A DNA stretch of 64,000 bases from Delphinapterus leucas. Lineage: Eukaryota > Chordata > Mammalia > Artiodactyla > Monodontidae. The notes below the pieces were generated by a model that saw only the letters and a program-made list of their open reading frames with translations, made no database searches and had not been told where the DNA came from. Position numbers and translations under genes: made by a program. This document shows positions 21,146 to 33,085 of this stretch, in pieces. Position 1 is the stretch's first letter. Every line of letters begins with the position of its first letter. The stretch spans positions 114,063-178,062 of the forward strand of contig NW_022098093.1 in NCBI RefSeq assembly GCF_002288925.2. The letters run 5' to 3'.

Positions 21146-22621
21146 ATCCCAACCCCTCTATGTATATATCCTTAACGACTGGATTACATACCCACAGACC
21201 ACTCCTTCTCTTGTCTCTGATTAGAGTCATCCTCTTTTGTGAATTTGCTTGGTGTATCCTCGAGTTTGTTATAATAATAATGCTTTATATACTTTCCCCA
21301 CATTCTTGTCACACTGCCTCTCACACTTATGCTAAAATTTGGGGACACCTCTCCATCTCAGCCTACTCTCCCTGATAACTCTCCATCACCTGAGGTTTCA
21401 GCTGAAAGGATGGACATGGCCTCCATCTAAATACAAATGGCTCTGCCTTTTTACCAACAGATGGTTTGATAAAGGATGAACAGCTGACCTAGTCCTTGTA
21501 AATGAGTTATCATCCAATAATTTGTTTCTATCACATAGGTGAGTAGGACATAACAGTGAGATACAGCCAAGAGCCATGCTGTGTCAAACAGACAGAGAGT
21601 CACCTCAATTCCTGAATTATCAGATCGTAAATCAGGTCATTTAATAGGGTTGGGTGATACATATTCCTTGGCTGCTAAGAGGTAAACCTATGAATTTCTT
21701 TTTAGGTTTCATCTGGTTTTTGTCCTCTGCAGGTAACAATCACTATGAGAGAAAGAATTTAGTTGTAAGCGTTAAACACTTGGAAGTGAGACTACATAGA
21801 GCAGAGTGAGGTTTTCCCAGTCCTGGGGCATAAATATATCACCACTAAGTAATAAGCACCAATCAACTAATTAACCTGTCCCCTGAGATTTTTAGGATCA
21901 CAGACCTTGTGTCACATGAAGTTGATGCTTTAGGGGAATCAAATACAACTGTAGCTTAATTCATAAGAAAAAGAGAAAAAATTTAGTCTAAGATTGGGCA
22001 GCTTAAAACAGAAATGAGAATAAGAAATGAATTCATACCCTAATGGAAAAAAAAATACTGTGGGGCTCAAATTGATGCCTTGCCAGAAAGCAATCATTTC
22101 CCATTCTAACTTACTGGGTGTCTTATTGTTTGACCTATATTTATAAGGTCTACTGATTCCCCAGTAGGATCATCCTAGCTAATTAAACATGGACATATGA
22201 GAGGACTTTAGGAACTGTAGAAACACATCCACCTGGATTCTTCTAACGTGCATCCTGTGTGAAAGCTTCCTGTAGGTATATCCCTTGGAAACGCCTAATT
22301 AGTGTTGCTCTGTGACAGGGGACATGCAGCGATAAGCTAAAGCATATTATGGAAGAAAAGTCCCTGCAGCCCCACTCCCACAGAACACTGTAAGTCACCA
22401 GTGCCTTCAGACTAGAAGAGGCATGGGGAAGGCCACATGTTCACTAAGCAATGAAGCTTTTCATTTTGGTCATTCTAGAACAGTTACTTGCAAGGTAGCC
22501 AAGTTGGAGAGTGATTCATGGGCAGATCTGATCAGGAAAACAAAACAAAACAAAACTGGAATTGATATGGAGTTCATGGAATGTTCAACAGGGAAATTTC
22601 AGGTAAAACAAAACCATGTAA
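21146..22621. other. Unassigned, mostly unique sequence
   Basis: No gene or transposon recognised. A small frame at 22423-22719 runs into the (AC)n tract and has no domain. Confidence 0.5.
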
Positions 22622-22648
22622 ACACACACACACACACACACACACACA
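22622..22648. repeat. (AC)13 microsatellite
   Basis: Uninterrupted AC dinucleotides. Confidence 0.95.
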
Positions 22649-23041
22649 GACCTAAGTTTAGCAGACACAAGCATGTGCTTCATGTTATCCAAATGAAGCG
22701 AAGTATCTCATCTCTTTAGGTAACAAAAAAGTCTGAAAACAATGATAATTCAGTGAGACTTCATAATTACACAGCCCCTCTCCAGCACTTCCTTCAGAGG
22801 AGTTTGGAAGCACAGAGACCAGGTCAGCCTTCCTTATATAAACAACCCACTAGGCAGTCAGATTTGCTAAACAAGAACATTCTCCCTTGCAGGTTTCAGT
22901 TCTCTGATCTGATGCTCTGGCAAGTTGCTGCCCCAGAGAGCTCTTCCTGGCCCTACCAAATTTTACTTCTGTGACTGAGAAAGTCACCTTGTCCTTGTGT
23001 CATTCATATTCCATAAGGATACGAGCATCATCTCCCACAGA
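22649..23041. other. Unassigned sequence
   Basis: Nothing recognised. Confidence 0.5.
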
Positions 23042-23240
23042 GATATTTGTAAAGATTAAATGAGTTAACAGGTATACAGTGTTTTGAAGAGTCCTGGGTA
23101 TATTACAAGCACATGGAAACAAGTTAACTCCTATGGACTCTCTCTTATAAATGAGGAAACAAAGCACAGAGTTGTGAAATAACAGACACACAGTTATACC
23201 ACTAGTAAATGCTGAGGTTAGAAATTAAATGCAGGCATAT
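23042..23240. mobile_element. MIR-like pieces in opposite orientations
   Basis: About 23050-23105 has 'aaagattaaatgagttaaca' (sense MIR 3' part). About 23145-23240 has 'ataaatgaggaaacaaagca' (antisense MIR core). They are probably two old insertions or a rearranged one. Confidence 0.45.
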
Positions 23241-24065
23241 CTGAGTCCAAAAATTATTTTCTTAATAACTTTTCATAACCATATTGTGTTTCTTTGTCCA
23301 AAATTGTGTATCTGTAGCTTTGGGGGTGATTATTTTTTTCTCATTTAGCTCAAATTTTGCAGGATAATGAGAAGAAGCACCTGGTCTGTTCTTGAGGGCC
23401 AGAGAAGGAGTAACAGCTGAGGTAACATCACTTTGCAAATGGGATGCAGTATGTGGTGTGGCCGTACATAATCTTCCATTGTGGACAGAATGAGTATAGT
23501 TGTAGTTGAAATAGTAACAGCTAGATCATATCAGGTGAAGGCCAATTTAAATTTTAGTCATGGGAAAAATACTTTCTAGACAAATAGTAGAATATAGTAA
23601 AAAATTTGGAAGTGTCTTCATCTTTTTCTTCCATTGCATTTCTCTAGTTAAAAATAAGGGAGGATGTATAATCCAGTTATATCCATTTCTCACCATACAA
23701 ATGAGAGAAACATGACACACAAAGGCATAAAAATAAAAGTATTCAAACAAAGAAATGAAGATAAGGGTCATTGTTTTGTTCTCCCAAAGAGTAAAATAAT
23801 CATACGCAAAATGTCTGAAGCTAACTCTATTCCTTGTTCTTGGAATCTATTGTATTCACTTTATCTTGTCCAATAAATTCTGTGTTTTATTTAATCTAAC
23901 TCTTTGCCCACCATCCACTCCCCTGATGACGATCTTACGAAAATCCCAAGCTCACCCTGAAGTATCAAATGTATTAGCCTCCTTCTCACCTCCTCAGTCC
24001 GCTCCTGTATCACGCAGGCAACTTCATCTCAGCATGATCAAAGCTGAATCTGCTGCAGTTTAGCT
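23241..24065. other. Unassigned sequence
   Basis: Nothing recognised. Small frames at 23547-23771 (minus) and 23664-24063 (plus) have no domain or supporting context. Confidence 0.5.
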
Positions 24066-24322
24066 AACAGTTCAAAGAGTAGGTCCTGGAGTCAGACTGC
24101 CTAGGATGCTGCATACTGGCTGTACTATGGTGTGACTTTCAAACTGTGTGACTTTGGTGTTTCTTAGACTCTCTGTGCCTCAGTCTCATAGCTCTAAAAC
24201 ACACTCCAGCAGTACCTATTTCAGCTCGTTTGTGTAGGGTTTAAATGAGATAATACATAGAACAGTGGCTGGTACATGGTAGGAGCAAAATAAATGTCAG
24301 CTATTAGTTATTATCTATCTCC
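24066..24322 (+). mobile_element. MIR SINE, nearly full length
   Basis: The order fits a sense MIR: 'ggtcctggagtcagactgcc', 'ctgtgtgactttgg', 'ctctctgtgcctcagtctca', 'gtttaaatgagataatacat', 'aacagtggctggtacatggt', then an 'aataaatgtcagctatta' tail. A short internal repeat near 24120-24155 (gtgtgactttcaaactgtgtgac-like) looks like a local duplication. Confidence 0.78.
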
Positions 24323-24806
24323 CTCCTGCATCCTCTATTTATATTGTAGATCTAGTAACTCAAAGTAGAAGCCTAAAAATTATCTATTTGTATTTCCTCA
24401 TTTTGATTCACTAATCTCTTCATGAATATCTGTTTTAATTGTTACAACTTTATGGTACATTTCATGTATGGAAGAATAAGCTCTCTCATCGCTCTTCCTT
24501 TTCAAAATTTTATTAGCTACCATTAAAGGTTTTCTAAATATCTTATATTAATATTTTTCCTTGGAAATTTTTGTTGAAAGTACATATAATTTATAGCTCA
24601 ATTTAGGAAGAAATGACATGTTGAAACTATTAAAGATTCTATCAGGAACATGGCATCTGTCTCTCATTCTTAGTAATTAGATAGTTAGTAATTAGATAAT
24701 ATAAATAAGTAAATAATTAGTCAAATATGTATAGCTTTCATTATATGGGTTGTGTACATTTTATATAAATTTAATTTAAAATAAACTCATTAAAATTGTA
24801 CATTTC
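24323..24806. other. Unassigned AT-rich sequence
   Basis: Nothing recognised; a small imperfect duplication of 'agtaattagata' is near 24670-24700. Confidence 0.5.
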
Positions 24807-25215
24807 TATGACTGACTTGTGCCCCTCCCCAAATTCATATGTTGAAATTCTAACCCCCCAACGTTACTGCCTTTGGAGATAGAGCCTGTAAGGAGGAAAT
24901 TAAATTTAAATGAATTAGTAAGGGAGGGGTCCTGATCCAAAGTACCATTGCCCTTGTAAGAAGAGACACCTGAGCACTCAAGTGGTCTCCCCACCTCATT
25001 TTCTCTCATTCTCTCACTCCTCACTCGCCCCACACACAAAGAAGAATCATGTGAGCACTGAGTCAGAGGCAGCTAGCTGCAAGCCAAGAGAAGAGGACTC
25101 AGAATGAAACCAACTTTGCCTACCACTGATCTAGGACTTGCTAGCCTCCAGAATTGTGAGAAATAAATTTTTACTGTTTAAGCTGCCTAGTCTACGGTAT
25201 TTTGTATGGCAGGCC
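24807..25215 (+). mobile_element. MaLR LTR (MST/MLT1-like), sense
   Basis: It begins like an MST/MLT1 LTR ('ccccaaattcatatgttgaa', 'ggagatagagcctgtaagga'), passes 'cccttgtaagaagagacacc', and ends with 'ctccagaattgtgagaaata', a polyadenylation signal and 'gtctacggtattttgtatgg'. This looks like a solo LTR. Confidence 0.85.
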
Positions 25216-25600
25216 TAGTGTCATACATATATTCACTATCCTGCTCGTACATCATTCAGCAGCCCTTCATTTGTTCCCTGCCCCATTCTTTTTACTTCAG
25301 CAATCTGAATTTCTCAGTTCTCTGTCCTCACTTCCTTTCAGTGGTGTCTTTTAGGTCTAGAATGCACTTCTCCTTTGTTGGCATTTCATCCCAAAAGTCT
25401 CCTAGAGTTTCTTTATTATCTTACAAAATATATTTTATTCTTCCACATTATTTTACCATGGTATACCATAATGATATCTTTGTTTCCCTTTCAAATTGTG
25501 TTGCATGAGTTTCTTGAAAGGATGGTCTGCGCTTTATTCATCTTCACATTATTTTTGTATAAAACAATTGCTTATATGGAAGTGGCTGCATTAATTAATT
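25216..25600 (+). mobile_element. Probable L2 LINE 3' fragment
   Basis: A pyrimidine-rich block with 'gaatgcacttctcctttgtt', 'tcccaaaagtctcctagag' and 'ttcttgaaaggatggtctgc' is reminiscent of L2. It is diverged. Confidence 0.4.
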
Positions 25601-25848
25601 AATACATTAAGGAATACATTTCCTCCACCAAAGGTAACATTGCTTTAAATATTCTAAAACTTATCAGCTATGTCTGAATGATTTTGAAGAACAGTCCTAT
25701 ATATCAGCCTGCTTCTTAATAGTTATCTATTTTCTCTTTACTGGAGTTTAAGGAAACAATTTTATTATATTTTTAGTTTCAATAATGTTTTATTTAATGC
25801 AACACGTCCAACATATCATTTTGACATTGTAATCAATATGAAAAACAA

Positions 25849-26192
25849 TTTATTTCTTTTACTTAACAGAAATTTCTTTTCACACAGTTCTGAAGGCTGG
25901 AAAGTCCAAGATCAAGGTTCTGGCAGGATTGGGTTTCTGGTAAGAGTTCTCTTCCTGGTTTGCAAATATCTGCCTTCTCAATATGTCCTCATATGGCAGA
26001 GAGAGGGAAAGAGGGAGAGAGAGGCAGGGTGGGGGAAGAGAGATCTGGTGTCTTTTCCTCTTTTATAAGGATACCAGTTCTACTGGATCAGAGCCCCACC
26101 TCTATGACCTCATTTAATCTTTATCACCTCCTTAAATATTGTCACACAGCTGGGTTAGGGTTTTATCACATAAATTTTGGAGGACATAATTT
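25849..26192 (-). mobile_element. MaLR LTR (MST/MLT1-like), antisense
   Basis: Antisense LTR blocks: 'cacagttctgaaggctggaa', 'agtccaagatcaaggttctg', 'ttttataaggataccagttc', 'gacctcatttaatctttatc', 'cacataaattttggaggaca'. An L1 3' end joins at about 26193, where the last bases of the LTR should be. Confidence 0.82.
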
Positions 26193-27232
26193 GGTCAGAA
26201 TGGCCATCATCAAAAAGTCTACAAACAATAAATGCTGGAGAGGGTGTGGAGAAAAGTGAATCCTCCTACACTGTTGGTGGGAATGTAAACTGGTACAACC
26301 ACTATGGAGAAGAGTATGGAGGTTCCTTAAAAAACTAAAAATAGAACTACCATATGATCCAGCAATCCCACTCCTGGGCATATATCCAGAGAAAACAGTA
26401 ATTCAAGAAGATACATGAACCTCGATATTCATTGCAGCACTATTTACAATAACCAAGACACAGAAGCAACCTAAATGTCCATTGACAGATGAATGGATAA
26501 AGAAGATGTGGTGGGCTTCCCTGGTGGTGCAGTGGTTGAGAGTCCGCCTGCTGATGTAGGGGACACGGGTTCGTGCCCCGGTCCGGGAGGATCCCACATG
26601 CTGCAGAGCGGCTGGGCCCGTGAGCCATGGCCGCTGAGCCTGCGCATCCGGAGCCTGTGCTCCGCAACGGGAGAGGCCACAACAGTGAGAGGCCCGCGTA
26701 CCGCAAATAAAAAAAAAAAGAAAAAGAAGATGTGGTATATATACACAATGGAATATTACTTAGCCATAAAAAGGAATGAAATAATGCCATTTGCAGCAAC
26801 ATGGATAGACCTAGAGATTATCATACTAAGTGAAGTATGTCAGACTGAGAAAGACAAACATCATATGATATCACTTAAATGTGGAATCTAAAAAGATGAT
26901 ACAAATGAACTTAATTACAAAACAGAAACTGACTCACTGACTTCAAAAACAAACATATGGTTACCAAAGGGGAAAGGTGAGGAGGAGGGATAAATTAGGA
27001 GTTTGGGATTAACATACACACACTACTATATAAAAAATAGATAATCAACAAGGATCTACTGCATAGCACATGGAACTCTACTCAATATTCTGTAATAACC
27101 TATATGGGAAAAGAATCTGAAAAAGAATGGATATATGTATAATATAACTGAATCACTTTGCTGCACACCTGAAACAAACATAACATTGTAAATCAACTAT
27201 ACCTCAATATAAAATAAATTAAAAAAAATACT
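26193..27232 (+). mobile_element. 5'-truncated LINE-1 3' end, split by a SINE
   Basis: It starts in the ORF2 C-terminal region ([19 protein letters not shown] frame at about 26200-26260), continues through the end of ORF2 near 26890 and the 3' UTR, and ends in 'aaataaattaaaaaaaata'. A CHR-2 SINE interrupts it at 26512-26722. ORF2 has further small breaks. It abuts an antisense MaLR LTR on the left. Confidence 0.93.
26499..26735 (+). mobile_element. CHR-2-type SINE with 13-bp TSD, inside an L1
   Basis: The SINE body is 26512-26722 (A-box tggtgcagtgg). The TSD aaagaagatgtgg is exact at 26499-26511 and 26723-26735. The host L1 reads on directly when the SINE and one TSD copy are removed. Confidence 0.96.
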
Positions 27233-27249
27233 AATCATTAGAAACCTGG

Positions 27250-27480
27250 AGAAAAACAGCCAAAAAACATATGAAAAGATGCTCAACATCACCAGTCATT
27301 AGAGAAACGCAAAAAGAATCAAATAAATGGAGAGTATTCCATGTTCATGTATAGTAAGATTCAATATTGTCAAGATATGAGTTCTTTCCAAATTGACCTA
27401 TAGATTCAGTGCAATCCCAATAGAAATTCTAGCAAGTTAAATTATGGATATCAACAACCTGATTCTAAAGTTTATTTAAG
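27250..27480 (+). mobile_element. Old L1 ORF2 fragments, not colinear
   Basis: Bases about 27265-27310 ('aaaagatgctcaacatcacc', 'cattagagaaacgcaaa') come from late ORF2. Bases about 27335-27470 ('attccatgttcatgtatag', 'cagtgcaatcccaatagaaa') come from earlier in ORF2. The order is reversed relative to L1, so these are two fragments or a rearranged one. Confidence 0.55.
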
Positions 27481-27829
27481 AAATAAATAATATCACTTCT
27501 ATATTATCTAATTCTTTGAGAAAATAGTATCTATTTAATAATAGCATTTCCCTGATTCAAAAATCAGACAAATATATTACCAGAAAAGAAAATTCAACAG
27601 ATCAATATCCTTCATTGCTAAGGAAACAATTTAGAAACACTTCTGGATATCCAGTGACATCAGTTATGTGAGAGAAAGAGTTAGTGTTAAGGTATTAATC
27701 CAGATGATCAGGAAACGATGCTATGATGATTTCTCTAGTGCTGACATTAAAAACGACAAAACAACTGTTTATAAGACGAATATACATATAAAAAGGTACA
27801 TTCATCATAAGGTTTAGTTTCATGAAATA
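27481..27829. other. Unassigned sequence
   Basis: Nothing recognised. Confidence 0.5.
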
Positions 27830-28500
27830 TCATAAAGTGTGTTCCCCCATGTAATTAATATATAAAGCAAGAAATAGAAGCTCACTTGTTCTGCCTCCAG
27901 TCCTGCTCTCTCCTTTTTCCCAAAGTTACCTACTATTCTGACCACTAACAACTTAGTGTGGTTCTGCTTTCTTTCAAACTTACTGTAAATGGAATAGTAT
28001 ATACTATGTGTTTTCTTTGCCTGGCTTCTCTTCCGTTGCCCAGTATTGGTTTGGTAAGTCACTTAAGCTTCTTTTGTCAATCTATTCGTGATATACTGTC
28101 ATCCAATAATACATCCAATGTGTTATTCCATTTTATGAAACTGCTATTATTAATTTATTCACTTGCTTGATAAAAGGCATTTGGGTTGTTTCCAGTTTGA
28201 GACCATAATGATTAGTGCTATTATCAACATTACTGTATGTGTACCTGAATGTATGTGTGAATGAGTGTGCAACCTACATGCATTTATGTTGAGTATATAC
28301 CTGGAAGGGTACGTTTCCAAGTATACCTCAAGAAATACGTACAATCTGCTTTAAAAAATAATGCCAAACAGTTTTAGAAAGTAATTTTTCTGATTTATAC
28401 TCCCACCTGCTATATCTGGCATTTCCAGTTGTCCCACATCCTCATCAATATTTGGTACTGTCTGTCTCTTTAATTTTGCTGCTCCTTTTAGCACTACTTT
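27830..28500 (-). mobile_element. Old L1 (L1M-type) 3' UTR and ORF2 end, antisense
   Basis: It carries the familiar antisense L1M order: 'acctactattctgaccacta', 'gcatttgggttgtttccagt', 'aatgccaaacagttttagaa', 'tactcccacctgctatat', 'cccacatcctcatcaatatt'. Diverged, with no open frame. Confidence 0.72.
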
Positions 28501-29119
28501 ACTGCTGCTGCTTTCTAGGTATCAATCTGCACCAATCAAAAGAATTTAAGTTGCCTTATATGAATAAGATCACAATGGAAAAAGAGAACTAATTCTTTTT
28601 CCTTGTTATGCTTGAACGTCTGTCTGTCTCTGCTTGTTTTATATATCAAAGCAAATAATCTTTCAAAATCTTCAAAAATTACACTGTAAAGGAAATAAAG
28701 GAAACATTATATATTTGACACCACTTGGTACAGCTGTTGCTGTATTTTGAATACAAGAACTGATTTTGACAGAACAAATTTTTACTCTTAGTTCTGAGAG
28801 GAGTTATTTTTTCATGTGATGAATTATAGATTTAGAGTTTCTGACTTACTGCTCTTGAAATATTTTTGGCATTATATTTATATTCCTAGCTTTCCTCATT
28901 CTCTCTTGTGGAATAGCTGTAGTGCTTATTAAAAAAGCATGTACTCACACCAACACTTTAATTGGTTTACTTGAATATTAGAGGTCTGTTTTTATGGACA
29001 ACTGAATTATTTTGAATTAGTAAACATTTACTGCATTTACAAGAACTCTTCCGCTTACAAAAACAAAACCAACTAATAAATAAAAATTAAAAATCTAAGC
29101 TGTTTCTCTTTCATATGTA

Positions 29120-29125
<6 letters not shown>
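28501..29125. other. Unassigned AT-rich sequence
   Basis: Nothing recognised. Confidence 0.5.

Positions 29126-29154
<29 letters not shown>
29126..29154. repeat. (TA)n microsatellite, first tract
   Basis: TA dinucleotide run after a GTGTGT lead. Confidence 0.95.
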
Positions 29155-29213
29155 GTCTGATGAAAATTTGATGACCTGAACAAAAATACAATAACACACA
29201 TTAAATCTGTCAT

Positions 29214-29217
<4 letters not shown>

Positions 29218-29259
<42 letters not shown>
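29218..29259. repeat. (TA)n microsatellite, second tract
   Basis: About 21 uninterrupted TA units, 64 bp after the first TA tract. Confidence 0.96.
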
Positions 29260-29263
<4 letters not shown>

Positions 29264-29314
29264 TGTGTGTGCATTTTAAGCTAATTGCAATGTTAAGTAT
29301 AATATAATTTTAGC

Positions 29315-30008
29315 GTGTATTTTGCAACATCACCAAGGAATTCTCCAATTCTCAGTGGACACTGACTCACCATGTCCTACAAATTTAACTCAATTCTGAC
29401 ACTATGTAACTGGATCCCACAGGTTAAGTGAACTGGCTATAAATTGGAGACTCTCACAAGCCCTTGCTCAGGTTCTATTAATTTGCTACAGCAGTTCATA
29501 GAACTCAGAGAAACATTTCATTATGGTTTACCAGTTTATTATAAAGTATATTATAAAGGCTACATGTGAAGAGCCAGATGAGAAGGTTTAGAGCAAGGTT
29601 AGAGCAAGGTATAGAGCAAGGTTTGGAGGGTCCCAAGTGCATAGCCTCTGTACCCCAGGAACTGGGGTGTACCACCTTCCCAGCATATGTGTATGTTCAT
29701 CAACCTGAAATCTCATCAACTCTTGTTATTCAAGAGTTTTTATAGAGCTTAATCTGTAGCCCCACCCCCCTTTCCCAGAAATCCATGCATTGGGCTAATA
29801 TTTCCAACCCTTTAATCATTTGATCTTTCTGGTGACCAGCCCCAATTCTGAGCTATCTAGGGGCCCCATTTTAAGTCACCTTATTAGCGTAAACTCAGAG
29901 GTGCTAAAAAAGGGGGTCCTTAGGAGTAAAAAAATATCACTCAGGAAATTCTGAGGATTTTAGGGGCTTTGTGCTAGGCCCTGGGACAAAGGCCATATAT
30001 ATATATTT
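29315..30008 (-). mobile_element. Endogenous retrovirus LTR, antisense, subfamily not assigned
   Basis: On the minus strand it starts near 30005 with 'ggcctttgtcccagggccta', passes 'ggggcccctagatagctcag' and 'gggctggtcaccagaaagat', includes a polyadenylation-like region ('ataataaactggtaaaccat'), and ends near 29315. It contains a triple 'tagagcaaggt' tandem at 29590-29622. The layout is that of a complete old LTR without an internal region. Confidence 0.62.
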
Positions 30009-30649
30009 TATACCACACAAAATATTTTTATTATTTTATTATATTGCACTCAGCACTCAATGTCAACAGCCAGCCACTTGTATTAATTTCAAAAAACTGA
30101 AAGAATTCTGAAGGAACTTCATATTTTCTTAGCAAAATAAGTTTTCTTTCCTAATTTATGTGTTAAATTCACATTTGGACCCCAATGCTCACTACCTTTC
30201 TGGATTTGTCCAATGATCCTTTAATTTTCTTTGATATTCTGCAAATAGTATTCAACTTTCTATTCTTCTCCAATAGGAATCTTTCCCATATAGTTACCTT
30301 ATATGTGACATATCCGGTCCTCAATAATCTTTCTTAAAGTCAGCCTCTTCAAGCAATGTCAGTGCCCTGGTCTGTCTAATTGGGGCACTTATCATTTTTT
30401 AACTGCAAAAAAGTTACAGCATATATGAAAAAAGTGTTTGAAAGTGTATTTGTTAATTTTAAACAGCAGTATAAAATTATAAATGCATGTACTTAGCAAC
30501 CAGGTGACAAACAATTTATGCCATATCTTAGAAACACACTGTGTTTTTCTTATGAGCACCACCTTTCCTCTCACCCATAGAAATAATCACACTCCTATTT
30601 TTATCCTATTTTTCTTTATAATTTTTGTCACTTATGTATATTTACCACA
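30009..30649. other. Unassigned AT-rich sequence
   Basis: Nothing recognised. Confidence 0.5.
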
Positions 30650-30653
30650 CATC

Positions 30654-30688
<35 letters not shown>

Positions 30689-30694
30689 TGTGTT
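30654..30694. repeat. (TG)n microsatellite
   Basis: TG run with one TA interruption. The frames with Cys-Val or Thr-His repeats that cross it are artefacts of the dinucleotide. Confidence 0.95.
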
Positions 30695-31689
30695 TGTATA
30701 GAAGCATACGAATGGGCAATGGAAGAATTGTTGGAAGCTGGAAAGATAAAAATCCATGTAACACAGTGGTAAAATATTTGATGAAAATAATTTAAAAGAC
30801 AGATGATATACACATGAATATCTAGCATTGGCAGGAGAGTCTGGAAAGCAGAATTTTAGTGGTATGGTATGCATTGCTTTCACTTGCCTACATCTGACAA
30901 CATTTTACCAAAAAGGGATGAGCACAGAAAAGACCTGGCTGGTGTGAATGATGAAATGAAAGAGAATAAAGAAGGCCCAGTGATTCAAGGATGTGTATGT
31001 TGGGAATAAGTAACTACGAAAAGACACAAATCAGAAAGCCTTTGAGCTATAAATGCCATTAGAACTAAGCTTTGAAATAAGGATCAAATCTAGTGCACAT
31101 TTTTTACAACCTTGTTCAAAACTCTGTGTGGAATCACATGGTGTCTAATAAATCCTTTCATCTGAAAGAAGAAAATCCTCAAGGAAAAATGAACTTAAGA
31201 GTGAGCACCCACCCTTGTAAATATATCTTGGTATATATCTTGTGGTGTGTGTGTGTGTATATATTTTTGTAAATATATGGTAATTTCTGATTATTTTTCT
31301 GATCTCATGAATATAAAGATAAATGTCATTTAAGTTTTTATTTGTATTCCCATGATGGACGGTGATCATCCTTTCATATATTTATAAGGCATTTATTCTA
31401 TATTTTTTTGAAATTTTGATTAATTTTTTGTACATTTTTGTGTGTTCTATTTCTGAATGCTTTTGCGTAATTCCGTTTATATTTAGGTTAATGTCCTTTG
31501 TCAGGTCATGTGAGTTACAAACATCTATCATGTGTTGTTTATCATGTGCCAATAATTATGATGTCTAATTATTAATTCAGAACAAAAACTCTGAAGTTTT
31601 ATTTTGTTTCCCCCCTAAGGAATTTTCAACTGTCCCAACACAGTTAATTGAAAAGACCATTACTTCCCCAGTGATGCACGACAGCCAGT
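30695..31689. other. Unassigned sequence
   Basis: Nothing recognised apart from a short (TG)n/(TA)n run near 31240-31262. Confidence 0.5.
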
Positions 31690-32245
31690 ATGATATTGAA
31701 GTAGACAGTGTTTGCAAATTGGCTGTAGTAGTACCTCCCATTCCACATGGTTTTCTGTCATGTGACTTTGCCACTCCCGCATCAAGAGGAGAGTCTGTTT
31801 TCTCTCCCCTTGAATCTTAGCTGATCCTGTGAGCTATTCTAACAACAAAATGAGGTGGGATGTCACACTGTTTAATTCTAAAACTGTACCTTAAGTGATC
31901 TGCAGATTCCATCTTCATTTGGGAATAGCCCTCCTTGGAACCCAGCCGCCCAGCTTACTGCAATGAAACCCAAGTGTCTATGCTGACAGGCTCATATGAA
32001 GGCAAACCAGGCTCTCTACTGACTGCCTCAGCTGAGATATTAGCCAACAAGTTGGTAAAGTACCAACTCCAGTCCATTTGAGTGAGAATATTTTGGACTT
32101 TCCAGATATCCCTGTACCCCCATCCATACCATGTGAACCAGAAGAATGAGATCAGCCTACAGAATGATGAGCAAATAAAGTCAATATTTGTTTAAAATGC
32201 TAAATATTGGAGTAGATTTTAATGCAGTAATAAATAACCAGAACA
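31690..32245 (+). mobile_element. MLT1-like LTR
   Basis: Blocks in MLT1 order: 'tcatgtgactttgccactcc', 'gcatcaagaggagagtctgt', 'cttgaatcttagctgatcct', and a 3' end with 'atgagcaaataaagtcaata' followed by 'gcagtaataaataaccagaa'. The 5' limit is uncertain. Confidence 0.55.
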
Positions 32246-32459
32246 GACTCTAATCAAATTTAAATATTTGTCTCAGTTTCTCTCTGGCCTCTTGATTCTG
32301 TGCCATTGTTCAAATTTTCAATCCCTGTTTCAATACCGTATTTTAACTTCTTTCCCTTCACTAATCTTGATACATTTTTAGGCATACTTACGCTTCTTCT
32401 TCAGGAATGAATATTTTTGATGTTTGCTCCTTGATATAAATCTAGTGAGATTATTAAGT

Positions 32460-33085
32460 CGCTTAAAACAAATGAAATTTTTATAGGGACTGCATGTTAA
32501 TGCTATATCCATAGATAAATCTGAAGACTGACCTTTCTCCATTTAAGACTTTGTTCATATTTTAAAATAGAATTTTATAATTATTTCCATAAATGCCTTA
32601 TCAATCTTTTTTATTTAGATTTACTCCTAGACACTATATTATCAATGCTATTTCAAGTGTGTTTTGTGTTTTTATTTTCTAACTGTTGTTGAAGAAGATA
32701 CATGCAATTGATTGTTTTTTGGGTTTCTTTTTTTTTTGTATATGTATTCTGAATTTATACTTACTCTCTAAATAACCTAATATTTTATTTCTAGATTTTG
32801 GGGATTTTATACTAAAATTATGCCATTAAAATCATTTATTTTCTTTGTCTTAATGAAATGAATAGGACCATCCCTACAGTGGTGAGAAGTGGGAACAACA
32901 GGCACCCTCCTCTTGTTCTCCATCACAAGAGGAATGCTTTCATAGTTTCACCATAAACTACGATGATGTTTGCTGCAGGCGTTTTTGCAGATACTTTTGA
33001 TACCTTATACTTGACTTTATTAACAAGTCCCATAATTTCCCTCTATAAATATTTCTGCCATGGTTTTGGATTTGAGATAAAACCA
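32460..33085 (-). mobile_element. Old L1 ORF2 (reverse-transcriptase region), antisense
   Basis: The antisense reading follows L1 ORF2: 'tttttatagggactgcatgt', 'tttagatttactcctagaca', then 'gggaacaacaggcaccctcc' and 'cgatgatgtttgctgcaggc'. There are many indels and no frame. The part that should encode the catalytic motif is not recognisable. Confidence 0.62.

Noticed and set aside
29580..29627. CRISPR-like short repeats
   Set aside because: Three nearly contiguous 11-bp units inside an LTR, without spacers, in a mammalian genome.
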